Source: Acidobacteria bacterium AH-259-L09 (GTDB lineage Bacteria; Acidobacteriota; UBA6911; RPQK01). Taken from it: DNA of 13,170 nt. The stretch covers positions 1 through 13,170 of the forward strand of contig JALLOL010000044.1 of assembly GCA_027717875.1 (NCBI GenBank), written 5' to 3'. The notes below the pieces were generated by a model. That model saw nothing but the letters and a program-made list of their open reading frames with translations, made no database searches and was not told where the DNA came from. Below are positions 1-6,413 of the stretch, one piece after another; the first letter of the stretch is position 1, and every line of letters begins with the position of its first letter. Both the position numbers and the translations under genes were made by a program.

Positions 1-101
1 CGCAATGATCTGGCCTGAGTGCGTTCCGCTCGGTCGGCCTCCTCAGCCTACCAGGCCCGCCCTTGCCCGGCTTCGTGACGACCTGGTGTGAGAAATGCGG
101 A
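1..101. other. GC-rich stretch downstream of lspA, no gene seen
   Basis: This short segment beyond the lspA stop codon is visibly richer in G and C than the neighbouring genes, and neither strand gives a recognisable protein. The part next to lspA contains TGAGAAATGCGGACTAG, and the lspA stop codon (CTA on the plus strand, 102-104) lies inside that string. From memory only, similar strings occur near the ends of some insertion sequences (IS1380-like), so this may be the edge of a mobile element cut by the window border. That reading is weak; it may equally be plain intergenic DNA or the tail of an unseen gene. Confidence 0.25.
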
Positions 102-623
102 CTAGACACTCGACTTGCCATTTTGGGTAGCTTGTTCATCCCTTTGAAATTCCTGATTGTCCTCTCCCACGAAGGTTTGGTAAAGAATGAGAAGAACACC
201 GCAAGTGATTGCTGCGTCGGCCAGATTAAACGTGGGCCAACTAAATTGGTCCCTCCAGTGCACTTCGATGAAGTCGATGACATAGTGATTTAGAAGGCGG
301 TCGATAAAATTTCCCAGAATTCCGCCAAGAAGGAGACCTAAAGACACCAATAACCCCTTCTGATCAGGACGAGTTCTCCAGATGTAATAGAGGACAATGG
401 TCACCGCAACGATGGCCATGACGGAAAGAATGATCGGTTTCCATTGTGACTGTAGAGAGTGGAAAAGGCCAAAAGCGATCCCCTCATTCTGCACATACTC
501 AATTTTCAAAAACCCGTCAATAATGATGTAATGCCGAAGCCAGCCACTGTTAGCAACCCACCACTTGGTGATGAGATCAGCCACAAGGATGACAAAGCCT
601 AGAATGATAGCCAGGGCACGCAT
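102..623 (-). CDS. lspA: Lipoprotein signal peptidase (signal peptidase II)
   Basis: This inner-membrane aspartyl protease removes the signal peptide of prolipoproteins after the lipobox cysteine is lipidated. From the ATG at 623-621 the protein has 173 residues, a normal length. It has four hydrophobic segments, at about 4-20, 62-80, 91-107 and 137-152. Family motifs are present: VADLITKWW near the N-terminus, QNEGIAFG at 45-52, GNFIDRL at 104-110 and FNLADAAI at 132-139. Asp108 and Asp136 match the two catalytic aspartates. An in-frame TTG at 647-645 would add eight residues, but it lies inside a 7-bp tandem repeat in which most units offer a TTG on this strand, so the ATG is preferred; GGAAAG just upstream is a weak ribosome-binding site. 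The hydrophilic tail of about 20 residues is unremarkable. It is the last gene of the TonB-ileS-lspA unit, 189 bases after ileS. Confidence 0.95.
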   Translation of the reverse strand: MRALAIILGFVILVADLITKWWVANSGWLRHYIIIDGFLKIEYVQNEGIAFGLFHSLQSQWKPIILSVMAIVAVTIVLYYIWRTRPDQKGLLVSLGLLLGGILGNFIDRLLNHYVIDFIEVHWRDQFSWPTFNLADAAITCGVLLILYQTFVGEDNQEFQRDEQATQNGKSSV

Positions 624-633
624 ATCTTTCCGA

Positions 634-773
634 GTTTCAGGTTCCAAGTTTCAGGTTTCAGGTTCCAAGTTTCAAGTTTCAAGTTTCAAGTTTCAAGTTT
701 CAAGTTCCAAGTTTCAAGTACCAAGTACCAAGCACCAAGCACCAAGCACCAAGCACCAAGCACCAAGCACAGG
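634..773. repeat. Tandem 7-bp repeat array, 20 units
   Basis: The array has an exact period of seven over 140 bases. Reading the plus strand from 634: GTTTCAG, GTTCCAA, GTTTCAG twice, GTTCCAA, GTTTCAA five times (669-703), GTTCCAA, GTTTCAA, GTACCAA twice (718-731), GCACCAA five times (732-766), then a decayed GCACAGG. Units change stepwise along the array, as expected if homogeneous blocks expanded locally by slippage. It fills most of the 189-base gap between ileS and lspA. Short heptamer arrays of this kind are known from several bacterial groups as short tandemly repeated repeats. There are no unique spacers, so it is not CRISPR. Confidence 0.97.
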
Positions 774-810
774 TTCGTTATCAAAGCCTGAACGTTGTGT
801 CACCCCTAAC

Positions 811-824
811 CTTCAACCTTCAAC
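811..824. repeat. Two further 7-bp units at the ileS stop codon
   Basis: CTTCAAC occurs twice in tandem (811-817, 818-824), followed by CTTTTCT. On the minus strand these bases encode the last residues of IleS and its TGA stop (815-813). The unit resembles the CAAGTTT-type units of the main array 40 bases away. This suggests that the same kind of repeat reached, or arose at, the 3' end of ileS. It is a short match, so chance is possible. Confidence 0.5.
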
Positions 825-3605
825 TTTTCTTAGGACACCGATTTCCTGGAGAACTTCGTAGCAACGAGAACAAATCATAGGCAAACCCGCGTGTGTCCCC
901 ACAGAAGGTAAATGATTCCAGCACCGCTCACACTTTTCGCCAAGGGCTTTTGAAACAGACACTTCGATCTTTTCCCCGGAAAGCTCTGAAGCTTCCGTGA
1001 GTTCGACATGAGAGACGATGAAGAGAAAGCGTAGATGTTCGGAAAAAGTTTGCAAGTACTCAAAGCTCCTGCGTCCGCATTGGATGTTCACCGTGGCTTC
1101 CAGGGAGTTGCCGATCTCTTTTCTCTGACGACTCTCTTCAAGTGCTTTGCTCACCTGGGTTCGGATCTTCAGAAGTGGTTCCCAACGCTCCAGGAGCTTT
1201 TTATCTTGGTATTGGTCAATTTCTCTTGAAAACTCAGTCAGATGGACCGATTCGACCGGCCCACCATGCGAGTAGAGATTCTTCCAAACCTCTTCGCAGG
1301 TGAAAGGCAAGATGGGGGCGAGAAGACGGACAAGAGTGTCCGTGATTCTGAACAATGCGGTTTGAGCGGCCCGCCGAGCCAGCGAGTCAGGAGCCGAAAT
1401 ATAAAGACGATCCTTTAAGACGTCCAGGTAAAAACTGGACAGATCGACGACGCAAAAGTTGTAAAGGGTATGGTAAACCACATGAAACTCAAATCGCTTG
1501 TAGGCTTCCTCGGCCTGGTGAGCTGCCCAGGCCATGCGCGCCAGCGCCCACCGGTCGAGCTCAAATAAACCTTCATTGGACACCTGTTTGGACGCGCCAA
1601 AGTCAAACAGGTTTCCCACCGGGAAACGAAGGGTGTTGCGAAGTTTCCGGTAGGCTTCACGCAGCCGCGACAGAATCTCCCCTCCCAGACGTGAGTCTTC
1701 GGTGTAGTCAATGGAGGAAACCCACAGTCGGAGAATCTCTGCTCCATCTTTTTTCATAACATCGAGCGGCGAGATGACATTGCCCCGAGACTTCGACATG
1801 GCGTGTCCTTCCGCATCCAGTGAAAAGCCGTGGCAGATGACCGTGCGATAAGGCGCTGCATTTCGCACTCCGACAGCGATCAAAAGCGAGCTGTGAAACC
1901 AGCCCCGATACTGATCTGGCCCCTCTAGATAAACGTCAGCGGGCCAAGGTAGATTCTCAGCTTCCCGCAAGACGATGTGTTGACTGGTACCGGAATCAAA
2001 CCAGACGTCTAGAATGTCGTATTCTTTTTCGAGTTCGGTGCTCCCGCATTGACATCGGGTTCCATCCGGAAGCAGTTCGGCGACACTGCGCGAATACCAG
2101 GCGTCGGCACTTTCCTTTTGAAAAATGTCGGCCACGTGATCGACAATCTCGCTGCGAAGAAAGGGTTTCTCACATTTTTTGCAGTAGAAACTGGTAATAG
2201 GGACTCCCCAGACCCTCTGCCGGCTAATGCACCAGTCTGGCCGGTTGGCGAGCATACTGCCCATGCGCTCTTGGCCCCAGTTGGGGATCCAGCGAACCAG
2301 CTTGACCTCCTCAATTGCTCGCCTTCGCAAATCGGCATGATCCAGACTGATGAACCACTGCGGAGTAGCTCGAAAAATCACCGGATTATGGCAGCGCCAA
2401 CAGTGAGGATAGCTGTGTACAATGGTTTTCTCAGCCACCAAAACTCCCTTTTCGGCCATAAACCGATTGATCTTGGGGTTGGCTTCAAAAACCTGGAGAC
2501 CTGCAAAGTGCTCGACATCAGAAGTGAACCTTCCCGAATCGTCCACTGGACAGTAGATCTGCAGTCCATGTTCGATTCCCATCAGGTAGTCGTCATGGCC
2601 ATGTCCCGGAGCGGTGTGGACGGCACCTGTTCCCTGCTCGAGTGTGACGTGGTCAGCGAGAATACTCTTTGATTCACGATCCAACCAGGGGTGTCGAAAG
2701 ACGAGGTTTTTCAGAGCTTCTCCTCTGAGCGTGATCACGATCCGATAGTCCTCAAATCCGCATTCCTGAGCCACTCGTTCCAGCAACTCCCGGGCGATAA
2801 TGTAGATCTCGTCCTCCACCTCCAGTAGGGAGTACTCGAAATTCGGATGAAAACAGACCGCAAGGTTGGCCGGGAGGGTCCAGGGAGTGGTGGTCCAGAT
2901 CAACGCAAAGACCTTCCGGTCCGCCAACTGGGGATGCAGACTTGTTGATTCTCCAACCAGCGGAAACTTCACATAGACCGAGGGACTGCTGTGGTCCGCG
3001 TACTCTACCTCTGCTTCAGCCAGAGCCGTTTCGCAGGAGATACACCAGTGCACTGGTTTAAACCCCTTATAGACACTGCCCTTCTCGACAAATCTACCGA
3101 AAAGGCGAGCGGTCTCTGCTTCATACTCGTTGCTCATGGTCAGGTAAGGGCTGTCCCACTCCCCGAAAACACCGAGTCGTTTGAACTCTTCGCGTTGGAT
3201 TTCGACGAACTTTCGGGCGTACTCACGACACTGCTGGCGGACCTTGAGCAGGTCCATGCCTGCCTTTTTTTGTCCCACTACCTTGATTTCGATAGGCAGA
3301 CCATGACAGTCCCAGCCAGGCAGGTAGGGAGAGTCATACCCTTCCATGGTTTTGGATTTAACAATGAGATCCTTCAAGATTTTGTTGAGAGCATGACCCA
3401 AATGAATGTGCCCGTTCGCGTACGGAGGGCCATCGTGCAGGATAAAAGTCTTCCGGCCTTTGCGGGCAGAGCGGATTTTCTTAGCAAGGCCCATCTCCTC
3501 CCACTGCGCCAGTATGCGAGGCTCCAGTGTCGGGAGATTCGCCCTCATAGAGAAGTCGGTTTTCGGTAGATTGATCGTCTTTTTGAGGTCTAGTTGGTCA
3601 GGCAA
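813..3605 (-). CDS. ileS: Isoleucyl-tRNA synthetase, type I
   Basis: This cytosolic class I synthetase charges tRNA-Ile with isoleucine and edits misactivated valine. The 930 residues compare with about 940 in E. coli. Visible motifs in order: the HIGH-type GHIHLGHALNK at 65-75; CP1 editing-domain signatures WTTTPWTLPAN at 236-246 and GTGAVHTAPGHGHDDY at 324-339; LDVWFDSGTS at 531-540; the KMSKS-type AMSKS at 601-605; and a C-terminal zinc site C892, C895, C912, C915. A second cysteine set (C474, C477, C517, C519) sits in the connective region and may bind another metal. The C-terminal zinc finger and motif set mark the bacterial type I enzyme. The start is TTG at 3605-3603, preceded by AAGGA eight bases upstream; the segment LKKTINLPKTDFSMRANLP then aligns with normal IleS N-termini. 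It lies 21 bases after the TonB-family gene and is probably cotranscribed with it. Confidence 0.98.
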   Translation of the reverse strand: MPDQLDLKKTINLPKTDFSMRANLPTLEPRILAQWEEMGLAKKIRSARKGRKTFILHDGPPYANGHIHLGHALNKILKDLIVKSKTMEGYDSPYLPGWDCHGLPIEIKVVGQKKAGMDLLKVRQQCREYARKFVEIQREEFKRLGVFGEWDSPYLTMSNEYEAETARLFGRFVEKGSVYKGFKPVHWCISCETALAEAEVEYADHSSPSVYVKFPLVGESTSLHPQLADRKVFALIWTTTPWTLPANLAVCFHPNFEYSLLEVEDEIYIIARELLERVAQECGFEDYRIVITLRGEALKNLVFRHPWLDRESKSILADHVTLEQGTGAVHTAPGHGHDDYLMGIEHGLQIYCPVDDSGRFTSDVEHFAGLQVFEANPKINRFMAEKGVLVAEKTIVHSYPHCWRCHNPVIFRATPQWFISLDHADLRRRAIEEVKLVRWIPNWGQERMGSMLANRPDWCISRQRVWGVPITSFYCKKCEKPFLRSEIVDHVADIFQKESADAWYSRSVAELLPDGTRCQCGSTELEKEYDILDVWFDSGTSQHIVLREAENLPWPADVYLEGPDQYRGWFHSSLLIAVGVRNAAPYRTVICHGFSLDAEGHAMSKSRGNVISPLDVMKKDGAEILRLWVSSIDYTEDSRLGGEILSRLREAYRKLRNTLRFPVGNLFDFGASKQVSNEGLFELDRWALARMAWAAHQAEEAYKRFEFHVVYHTLYNFCVVDLSSFYLDVLKDRLYISAPDSLARRAAQTALFRITDTLVRLLAPILPFTCEEVWKNLYSHGGPVESVHLTEFSREIDQYQDKKLLERWEPLLKIRTQVSKALEESRQRKEIGNSLEATVNIQCGRRSFEYLQTFSEHLRFLFIVSHVELTEASELSGEKIEVSVSKALGEKCERCWNHLPSVGTHAGLPMICSRCYEVLQEIGVLRKVEG

Positions 3606-3626
3606 TCTTCCAATCCTTCGGCCCCC

Positions 3627-4499
3627 TTAGCGGAGATTGAATTGGACTTCGATGGTGGCAAGAACATCGACCGGCTGTCCATTAAAGGTGCCCGGACGAA
3701 ATCTCCAATTTGTGGCAATTTCTTGAATGGCCTTCTCTTCCAAGCCGTAACCAAGGCCCCTCAACACCCTGAAGCTGTCAACTCGTCCATTTTTTCGAAT
3801 GATGGCTTGAAGAATAACAATTCCCTGAACTTTTCCCTTGATGGCGTCGTCCGTATAGGTCGGAATCGTCTGCACTAAGATCTGCGGCATGGTGACACCA
3901 CTGCCGATTGTATAAATGCCGCCGGCGCCAGTTCCGGGACCTGCACCATCAAGTGGCCCACTGCCGGAACCACCCGTTCGACCCTGTCCCCGACCTCCTC
4001 GAGCGGGAGGACCAGGAGGTGCCGTAATATCACCAATATTCAAATCCGCAGCAATTTCTTCCTGTATTCGTGGGATCTCTTCGATCTCCTTCTTACGGAT
4101 AGGCTCGGGTGCGTTGGGAGTGGGGTCGGGAATCGGAATGAACTCGGGCTTTGGTTTCGGCACCGTCGGCTTTGGCTTGGGAGGAGCTGCCTCCGGTCGA
4201 TTCCCACCCCCCGCGAGAGCGGCAGGTCTGGCCAATTGTTTCAGGACCAAGACCTCCTGAGTGGGAAGAAAGACCTGACTGCCGAAGGAGGGAAAAACAA
4301 TCAAGAACAGCAAAATGTGAAAGAGGACGGACAGTGTAGAGGCCACTTGGAATGGCTTGCGGCCGGAGATGTCATCGTGAAAAACGTTGTAGGGATCTTT
4401 TACGTACTGAGGACGCTCGGCCTCGCTGATTTTCAGAGCGAGGAGTTCCTCAATAAAATTTTTAACATTCGCTATAAAACTCGACTCTTCGGTCGCCAT
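3627..4499 (-). CDS. TonB-family energy-transducing protein
   Basis: The 290-residue protein has a TonB-type layout. A cytoplasmic N-terminus of about 50 residues is followed by one membrane segment at about 52-70 (VASTLSVLFHILLFLIVFP), a proline-rich periplasmic stretch at 101-135 with PKPKP repeats, a glycine-rich linker at 162-201, and a TonB C-terminal domain at about 208-290. That domain carries the GxVxLxAxIxxxGxVxxxxVLxG and WRFRPxxxxGxPV patterns. TonB proteins span the periplasm and pass proton-motive energy from ExbB/ExbD to outer-membrane receptors. No exbB, exbD or receptor gene is nearby, so the partner is unknown and it could serve another envelope role. The ATG at 4499-4497 has AGGAAG 12 bases upstream. 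It is first in a unit with ileS and lspA and has its own sigma70-like promoter at 4554-4526. Confidence 0.88.
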   Translation of the reverse strand: MATEESSFIANVKNFIEELLALKISEAERPQYVKDPYNVFHDDISGRKPFQVASTLSVLFHILLFLIVFPSFGSQVFLPTQEVLVLKQLARPAALAGGGNRPEAAPPKPKPTVPKPKPEFIPIPDPTPNAPEPIRKKEIEEIPRIQEEIAADLNIGDITAPPGPPARGGRGQGRTGGSGSGPLDGAGPGTGAGGIYTIGSGVTMPQILVQTIPTYTDDAIKGKVQGIVILQAIIRKNGRVDSFRVLRGLGYGLEEKAIQEIATNWRFRPGTFNGQPVDVLATIEVQFNLR

Positions 4500-4525
4500 C
4501 TGCTTGCCAACTTCCTGTCCTTATT

Positions 4526-4554
4526 ATCCTAAAAAGCAAAAGTCTTCGAGTCAA
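4526..4554 (-). promoter_or_regulatory. Sigma70-like promoter for TonB-ileS-lspA
   Basis: On the minus strand TTGACT (4554-4549) is separated by 17 bases from TAGGAT (4531-4526). The -35 matches the consensus at 5 of 6 positions and the -10 at 4 of 6; an overlapping GATAAT gives a better -10 with a 20-base spacer. The predicted start of transcription near 4519 leaves a leader of about 20 bases that contains AGGAAG before the TonB-family ATG. This contrasts with the very short leaders predicted for other genes in the window. Confidence 0.5.
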
Positions 4555-4601
4555 ACGCTCTACCGATTATGGATGAAGACTGGTAGGAAAAGTATCAAAC
4601 T

Positions 4602-4687
4602 GGGATCAGAGCGTGAAATTCCAATTTTGTGTCCCAAGCCGCAGTCATCTCAAAAGCCCCTAAATTGGAATTTCACGCTCTGACCCC
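4602..4687. repeat. Long palindromic (REP/MITE-like) element
   Basis: The arms at 4606-4627 and 4662-4683 are perfect 22-base inverted repeats, with a 34-base centre. Beyond one mismatch (4605/4684) three more G:C pairs extend the stem to 4602-4687, giving 25 of 26 matches. The right arm, read on the minus strand, begins AAGGGGTCAGAGCGTG and encodes the last residues and TAG stop of the upstream glycosyltransferase-like gene. No run of T follows either arm, so it is not a classical Rho-independent terminator, though such a stem could slow polymerase or protect an mRNA end. The head AAGGGGTCAGA also occurs in the palindrome near 9200. Confidence 0.9.
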
Positions 4688-5355
4688 TTCCCCTCCCCCG
4701 CCCGTGACCGCAAAAGCTGAGAGGTTCGTTCGGGAAAGCCTGCAAATTCTTTTTTTAGCTCTTGTTCTAAGCGCCGGAGGTCCGAGGCCGTGTCAACATC
4801 ATACCAATGAGGAAGGAGAAAATACTCGTCGGCCGCCAGTTTAGCCAGGGTCTGTTCCAGCACACAAGCCGTGCCCCAATCGATGTCTTGGAAAAGCTCT
4901 TTTTTGGGTTCGGAAAGAGCCAACAAATAGTAACCACCGTCTTCGACCGGACCAATTACAACGCGGAAATGGGCAAGTTTTGCCTGCGCCTCTTCAATGT
5001 GAGATAAAGGTAAAGAGGGCGTATCACTGCCCAGGAAGACAACCCGGGCCGAAGTTTTTAAAACTTTTTGATAGGCATTCCACATTCGTTCGCCCAAATC
5101 TTTTCCTCTTTGGTGATGCAGGTGAATCGCTTCAGATAGGTCATATTTGTGGGAGAATTGATGCATTTCATCATCCGAGCAATCAGCCAGAAACAGATAG
5201 CGGTCAATGTCAAGATCAGCAGTTCGATCAAGGGTGTCCAGTAGGAGAGCGTGATGAAGTTGCAGGCAGTCGACAGGAGTTAGAATGGATGACAAGCGAG
5301 TCTTGACTTTTCCCAGCCGAGGATATCTGGAGAAAACGAGCAGAGCGTCCCTCAA
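4660..5355 (-). CDS. DUF2064/TIGR04282-family glycosyltransferase-like protein
   Basis: The 231-residue protein has the GT-A/nucleotidyltransferase-like fold pattern of the DUF2064 (TIGR04282) family, relatives of MobA- and CofC-type enzymes. Visible motifs: FSRYPRLGKVKTRL at 8-21 (nucleotide-binding loop), FLGSDTPSLP at 107-116 (probable metal-binding Asp111), GPVEDGGYYLLAL at 135-147, DWGT at 159-162 and DVDTASDL at 186-193. The true substrate of the family is unsettled, so no reaction is assigned. The start is TTG at 5355-5353, four bases after the HNH-gene stop, which implies translational coupling; no closer in-frame ATG fits the conserved N-terminus. The final eight or nine residues and the stop codon are encoded by the arm of a palindromic repeat, so this tail (GSEREIPI) is probably not native to the family. 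Confidence 0.85.
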   Translation of the reverse strand: MRDALLVFSRYPRLGKVKTRLSSILTPVDCLQLHHALLLDTLDRTADLDIDRYLFLADCSDDEMHQFSHKYDLSEAIHLHHQRGKDLGERMWNAYQKVLKTSARVVFLGSDTPSLPLSHIEEAQAKLAHFRVVIGPVEDGGYYLLALSEPKKELFQDIDWGTACVLEQTLAKLAADEYFLLPHWYDVDTASDLRRLEQELKKEFAGFPERTSQLLRSRAGEGKGSEREIPI

Positions 5356-5359
5356 AAGA

Positions 5360-5884
5360 CTATTTGTGACTCCAGAAAATGTAGTTCCTCCAGCTTTCGG
5401 GGGCTCTTGATTCCCAGAGCAGGAAGTTTATTCTGTGAGGAAAGCTATATGGCGCCTTTGGTCGTCTTAAAAGCCTCAAGCCAGCCTCTTCAGGGGTTCG
5501 GTTTCCCTTTTTTCTGTTGCAGCGGATGCAGGAGGTGACAATATTTTCCCAACTTTTGCTGCCCCCGCAAGCCACTGGAACCACATGGTCATAGGTCAGT
5601 TGACTGGTGGAAAACCTGCCTCCACAGTACTGACAACGAAAGCGATCCCGAGAATAGATATTAGATCGAGTGAACCTCACCTGGTTATGATGACGCTTGA
5701 CCTTGACGTAGCGAAGCAACCTTAGCACGGAAGGAAGCCGAATAGAGAGGTAGACACTTCGGATCTCGCGGTCGTATTCTGCCAGCACTTCAACCTTTTC
5801 CTGGAACAACATGCGGACAGCACGCTTCCAGGAAATCACCTGCAAGGGCTCGTAGGTTGAATTCAAAACCAGGATTTGTTCCAT
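5360..5884 (-). CDS. HNH endonuclease-family protein
   Basis: The 174-residue protein has a C-terminal HNH nuclease domain at about 80-140. Cys84-x2-Cys87 and Cys119-x2-Cys122 form the usual zinc-binding pair. LTYDHVVPVACGG at 96-108 carries the catalytic Asp99-His100 pair, and WENIVTSCIRCNRKKGNRT at 112-130 gives the Asn and second Cys pair. The N-terminal half (LNSTYEPLQVISWKRAV) is also typical of this stand-alone HNH family, which is widespread as a single chromosomal gene with no settled role. There is no modification or intein partner here, so a restriction role is not supported. The ATG at 5884-5882 has no Shine-Dalgarno, and a promoter lies so close that the mRNA may be nearly leaderless. 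A glycosyltransferase-like gene follows after four bases. Confidence 0.9.
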   Translation of the reverse strand: MEQILVLNSTYEPLQVISWKRAVRMLFQEKVEVLAEYDREIRSVYLSIRLPSVLRLLRYVKVKRHHNQVRFTRSNIYSRDRFRCQYCGGRFSTSQLTYDHVVPVACGGSKSWENIVTSCIRCNRKKGNRTPEEAGLRLLRRPKAPYSFPHRINFLLWESRAPESWRNYIFWSHK

Positions 5885-5896
5885 AGCTGAAGAAAA

Positions 5897-5926
5897 TATT
5901 TACGGCACCAGCGCTTCCATTGTCAA
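5897..5926 (-). promoter_or_regulatory. Promoter for the HNH gene, start very close to ATG
   Basis: On the minus strand a perfect TTGACA (5926-5921) is followed after 18 bases by TAAATA (5902-5897). The -10 is weaker than the -35. Transcription would begin near 5890, only about six bases before the ATG at 5884, and the intervening bases contain no ribosome-binding site. This suggests a nearly leaderless mRNA. Confidence 0.5.
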
Positions 5927-5985
5927 CCCCTTGGCGAGTCGGACAACGAGCTGTGGCGCTGTACATAACGCGAATTTGCGACCCT

Positions 5986-6015
5986 TTGTTCTTCCGGATT
6001 CAGCTTGTCTAAAAT
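5986..6015 (+). promoter_or_regulatory. Possible promoter for the DciA-family gene
   Basis: TTGTTC (5986-5991) and TAAAAT (6010-6015) are separated by 18 bases. The -10 matches at 5 of 6 positions and the -35 only in part. The predicted start near 6022 precedes an 8-base palindrome ATGATCAT (6026-6033) and a possible tiny leader ORF. It is divergent from the HNH promoter, so the 182-base gap holds two back-to-back promoters. Confidence 0.35.
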
Positions 6016-6025
6016 AGGTCAAGTG

Positions 6026-6070
6026 ATGATCATGCGAAGGCCGAGCTGCCAACTGAAAGGAACCCCATGA
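6026..6070 (+). CDS. Possible 14-codon leader ORF overlapping the DciA-family start
   Basis: An ATG at 6026 opens a 14-codon frame (MIMRRPSCQLKGTP) whose TGA (6068-6070) overlaps the ATG of the next gene as ATGA. The predicted transcription start is only about four bases before it. Translation of this leader could couple to the downstream gene, whose AAAGGA ribosome-binding site lies inside the leader frame. It has no similarity that I recognise, and such a short frame can arise by chance. Confidence 0.2.
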   Translation: MIMRRPSCQLKGTP

Positions 6071-6369
6071 AAAGTCTTGGTTCGCTCCTCTCCAATTTTC
6101 TGCACAGCATTGCCTCCAATGAAGAAATTACACTGATTTTTTTGAATGAATTGTGGCCAGAGATCGTCGGAAAAGACCTGGCTCTAAACAGCCGACCGCT
6201 GGCTTTGAAAGATAAAAAGCTTATTGTTGCAGTTCCTAGTGAGATCTGGAAAAAAGAGCTGCTGGCTCTTCGCCACATGTTGATAAAGGCCATCAATGAA
6301 TATTGGAAGCTTCGTCTGGTTGAGAAAATTGGCCTTGAGATCCGTCTAATTGACGACAGTGCGGATTAA
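6067..6369 (+). CDS. DUF721/DciA-family protein
   Basis: The 100-residue protein matches the DUF721 domain almost end to end. It has W30, the VGKDLA segment at 34-39, PLALKDKKLIVAVPSEIW at 44-61 and the KKELLAL motif at 62-68, followed by a basic helix. The family includes DciA, the replicative-helicase operator that helps load DnaB in bacteria lacking DnaC or DnaI. Here only the KH-like core is present, without the long extension of many DciA proteins, so the helicase role is a family-level inference. The ATG has a good ribosome-binding site (AAAGGA at 6056-6061, five bases before it). It is divergent from the HNH gene and 44 bases upstream of the beta-propeller gene, which has its own promoter. 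Confidence 0.8.
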   Translation: MKSLGSLLSNFLHSIASNEEITLIFLNELWPEIVGKDLALNSRPLALKDKKLIVAVPSEIWKKELLALRHMLIKAINEYWKLRLVEKIGLEIRLIDDSAD

Positions 6370-6375
6370 GGACAG

Positions 6376-6405
6376 TTGTCAACGTTTGTGAGCAAAACCT
6401 ATAAT
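6376..6405 (+). promoter_or_regulatory. Strong sigma70-like promoter for the beta-propeller gene
   Basis: TTGTCA (6376-6381, 5 of 6 matches) and a perfect TATAAT (6400-6405) are separated by 18 bases. The -10 box ends eight bases before the ATG at 6414, so transcription should start at about 6411-6413, essentially at the start codon. No Shine-Dalgarno precedes the ATG. The simplest reading is a leaderless mRNA. The -35 sits within a 9-base palindrome, GTTGTCAAC (6375-6383), which could be an operator but is too short to be sure. Confidence 0.65.
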
Positions 6406-6413
6406 CAAGACCC

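Noticed and set aside
634..773. CRISPR-like array
   Set aside because: Units are 7 bases and directly adjacent without spacers.
565..861. Plus-strand frame with KFQVSS/KHQAPST peptide repeats
   Set aside because: It is the translation of the 7-bp tandem array in one frame, antisense to lspA and ileS ends; no ribosome-binding site and no protein-like composition outside the repeat.
2049..2672. 207-codon plus-strand frame inside ileS
   Set aside because: Antisense to a certain ileS coding region, with no family motifs; an ordinary shadow frame.
5360..5884. Restriction-modification or homing endonuclease system
   Set aside because: The gene is a stand-alone HNH family member with no methyltransferase, intein or intron features nearby.
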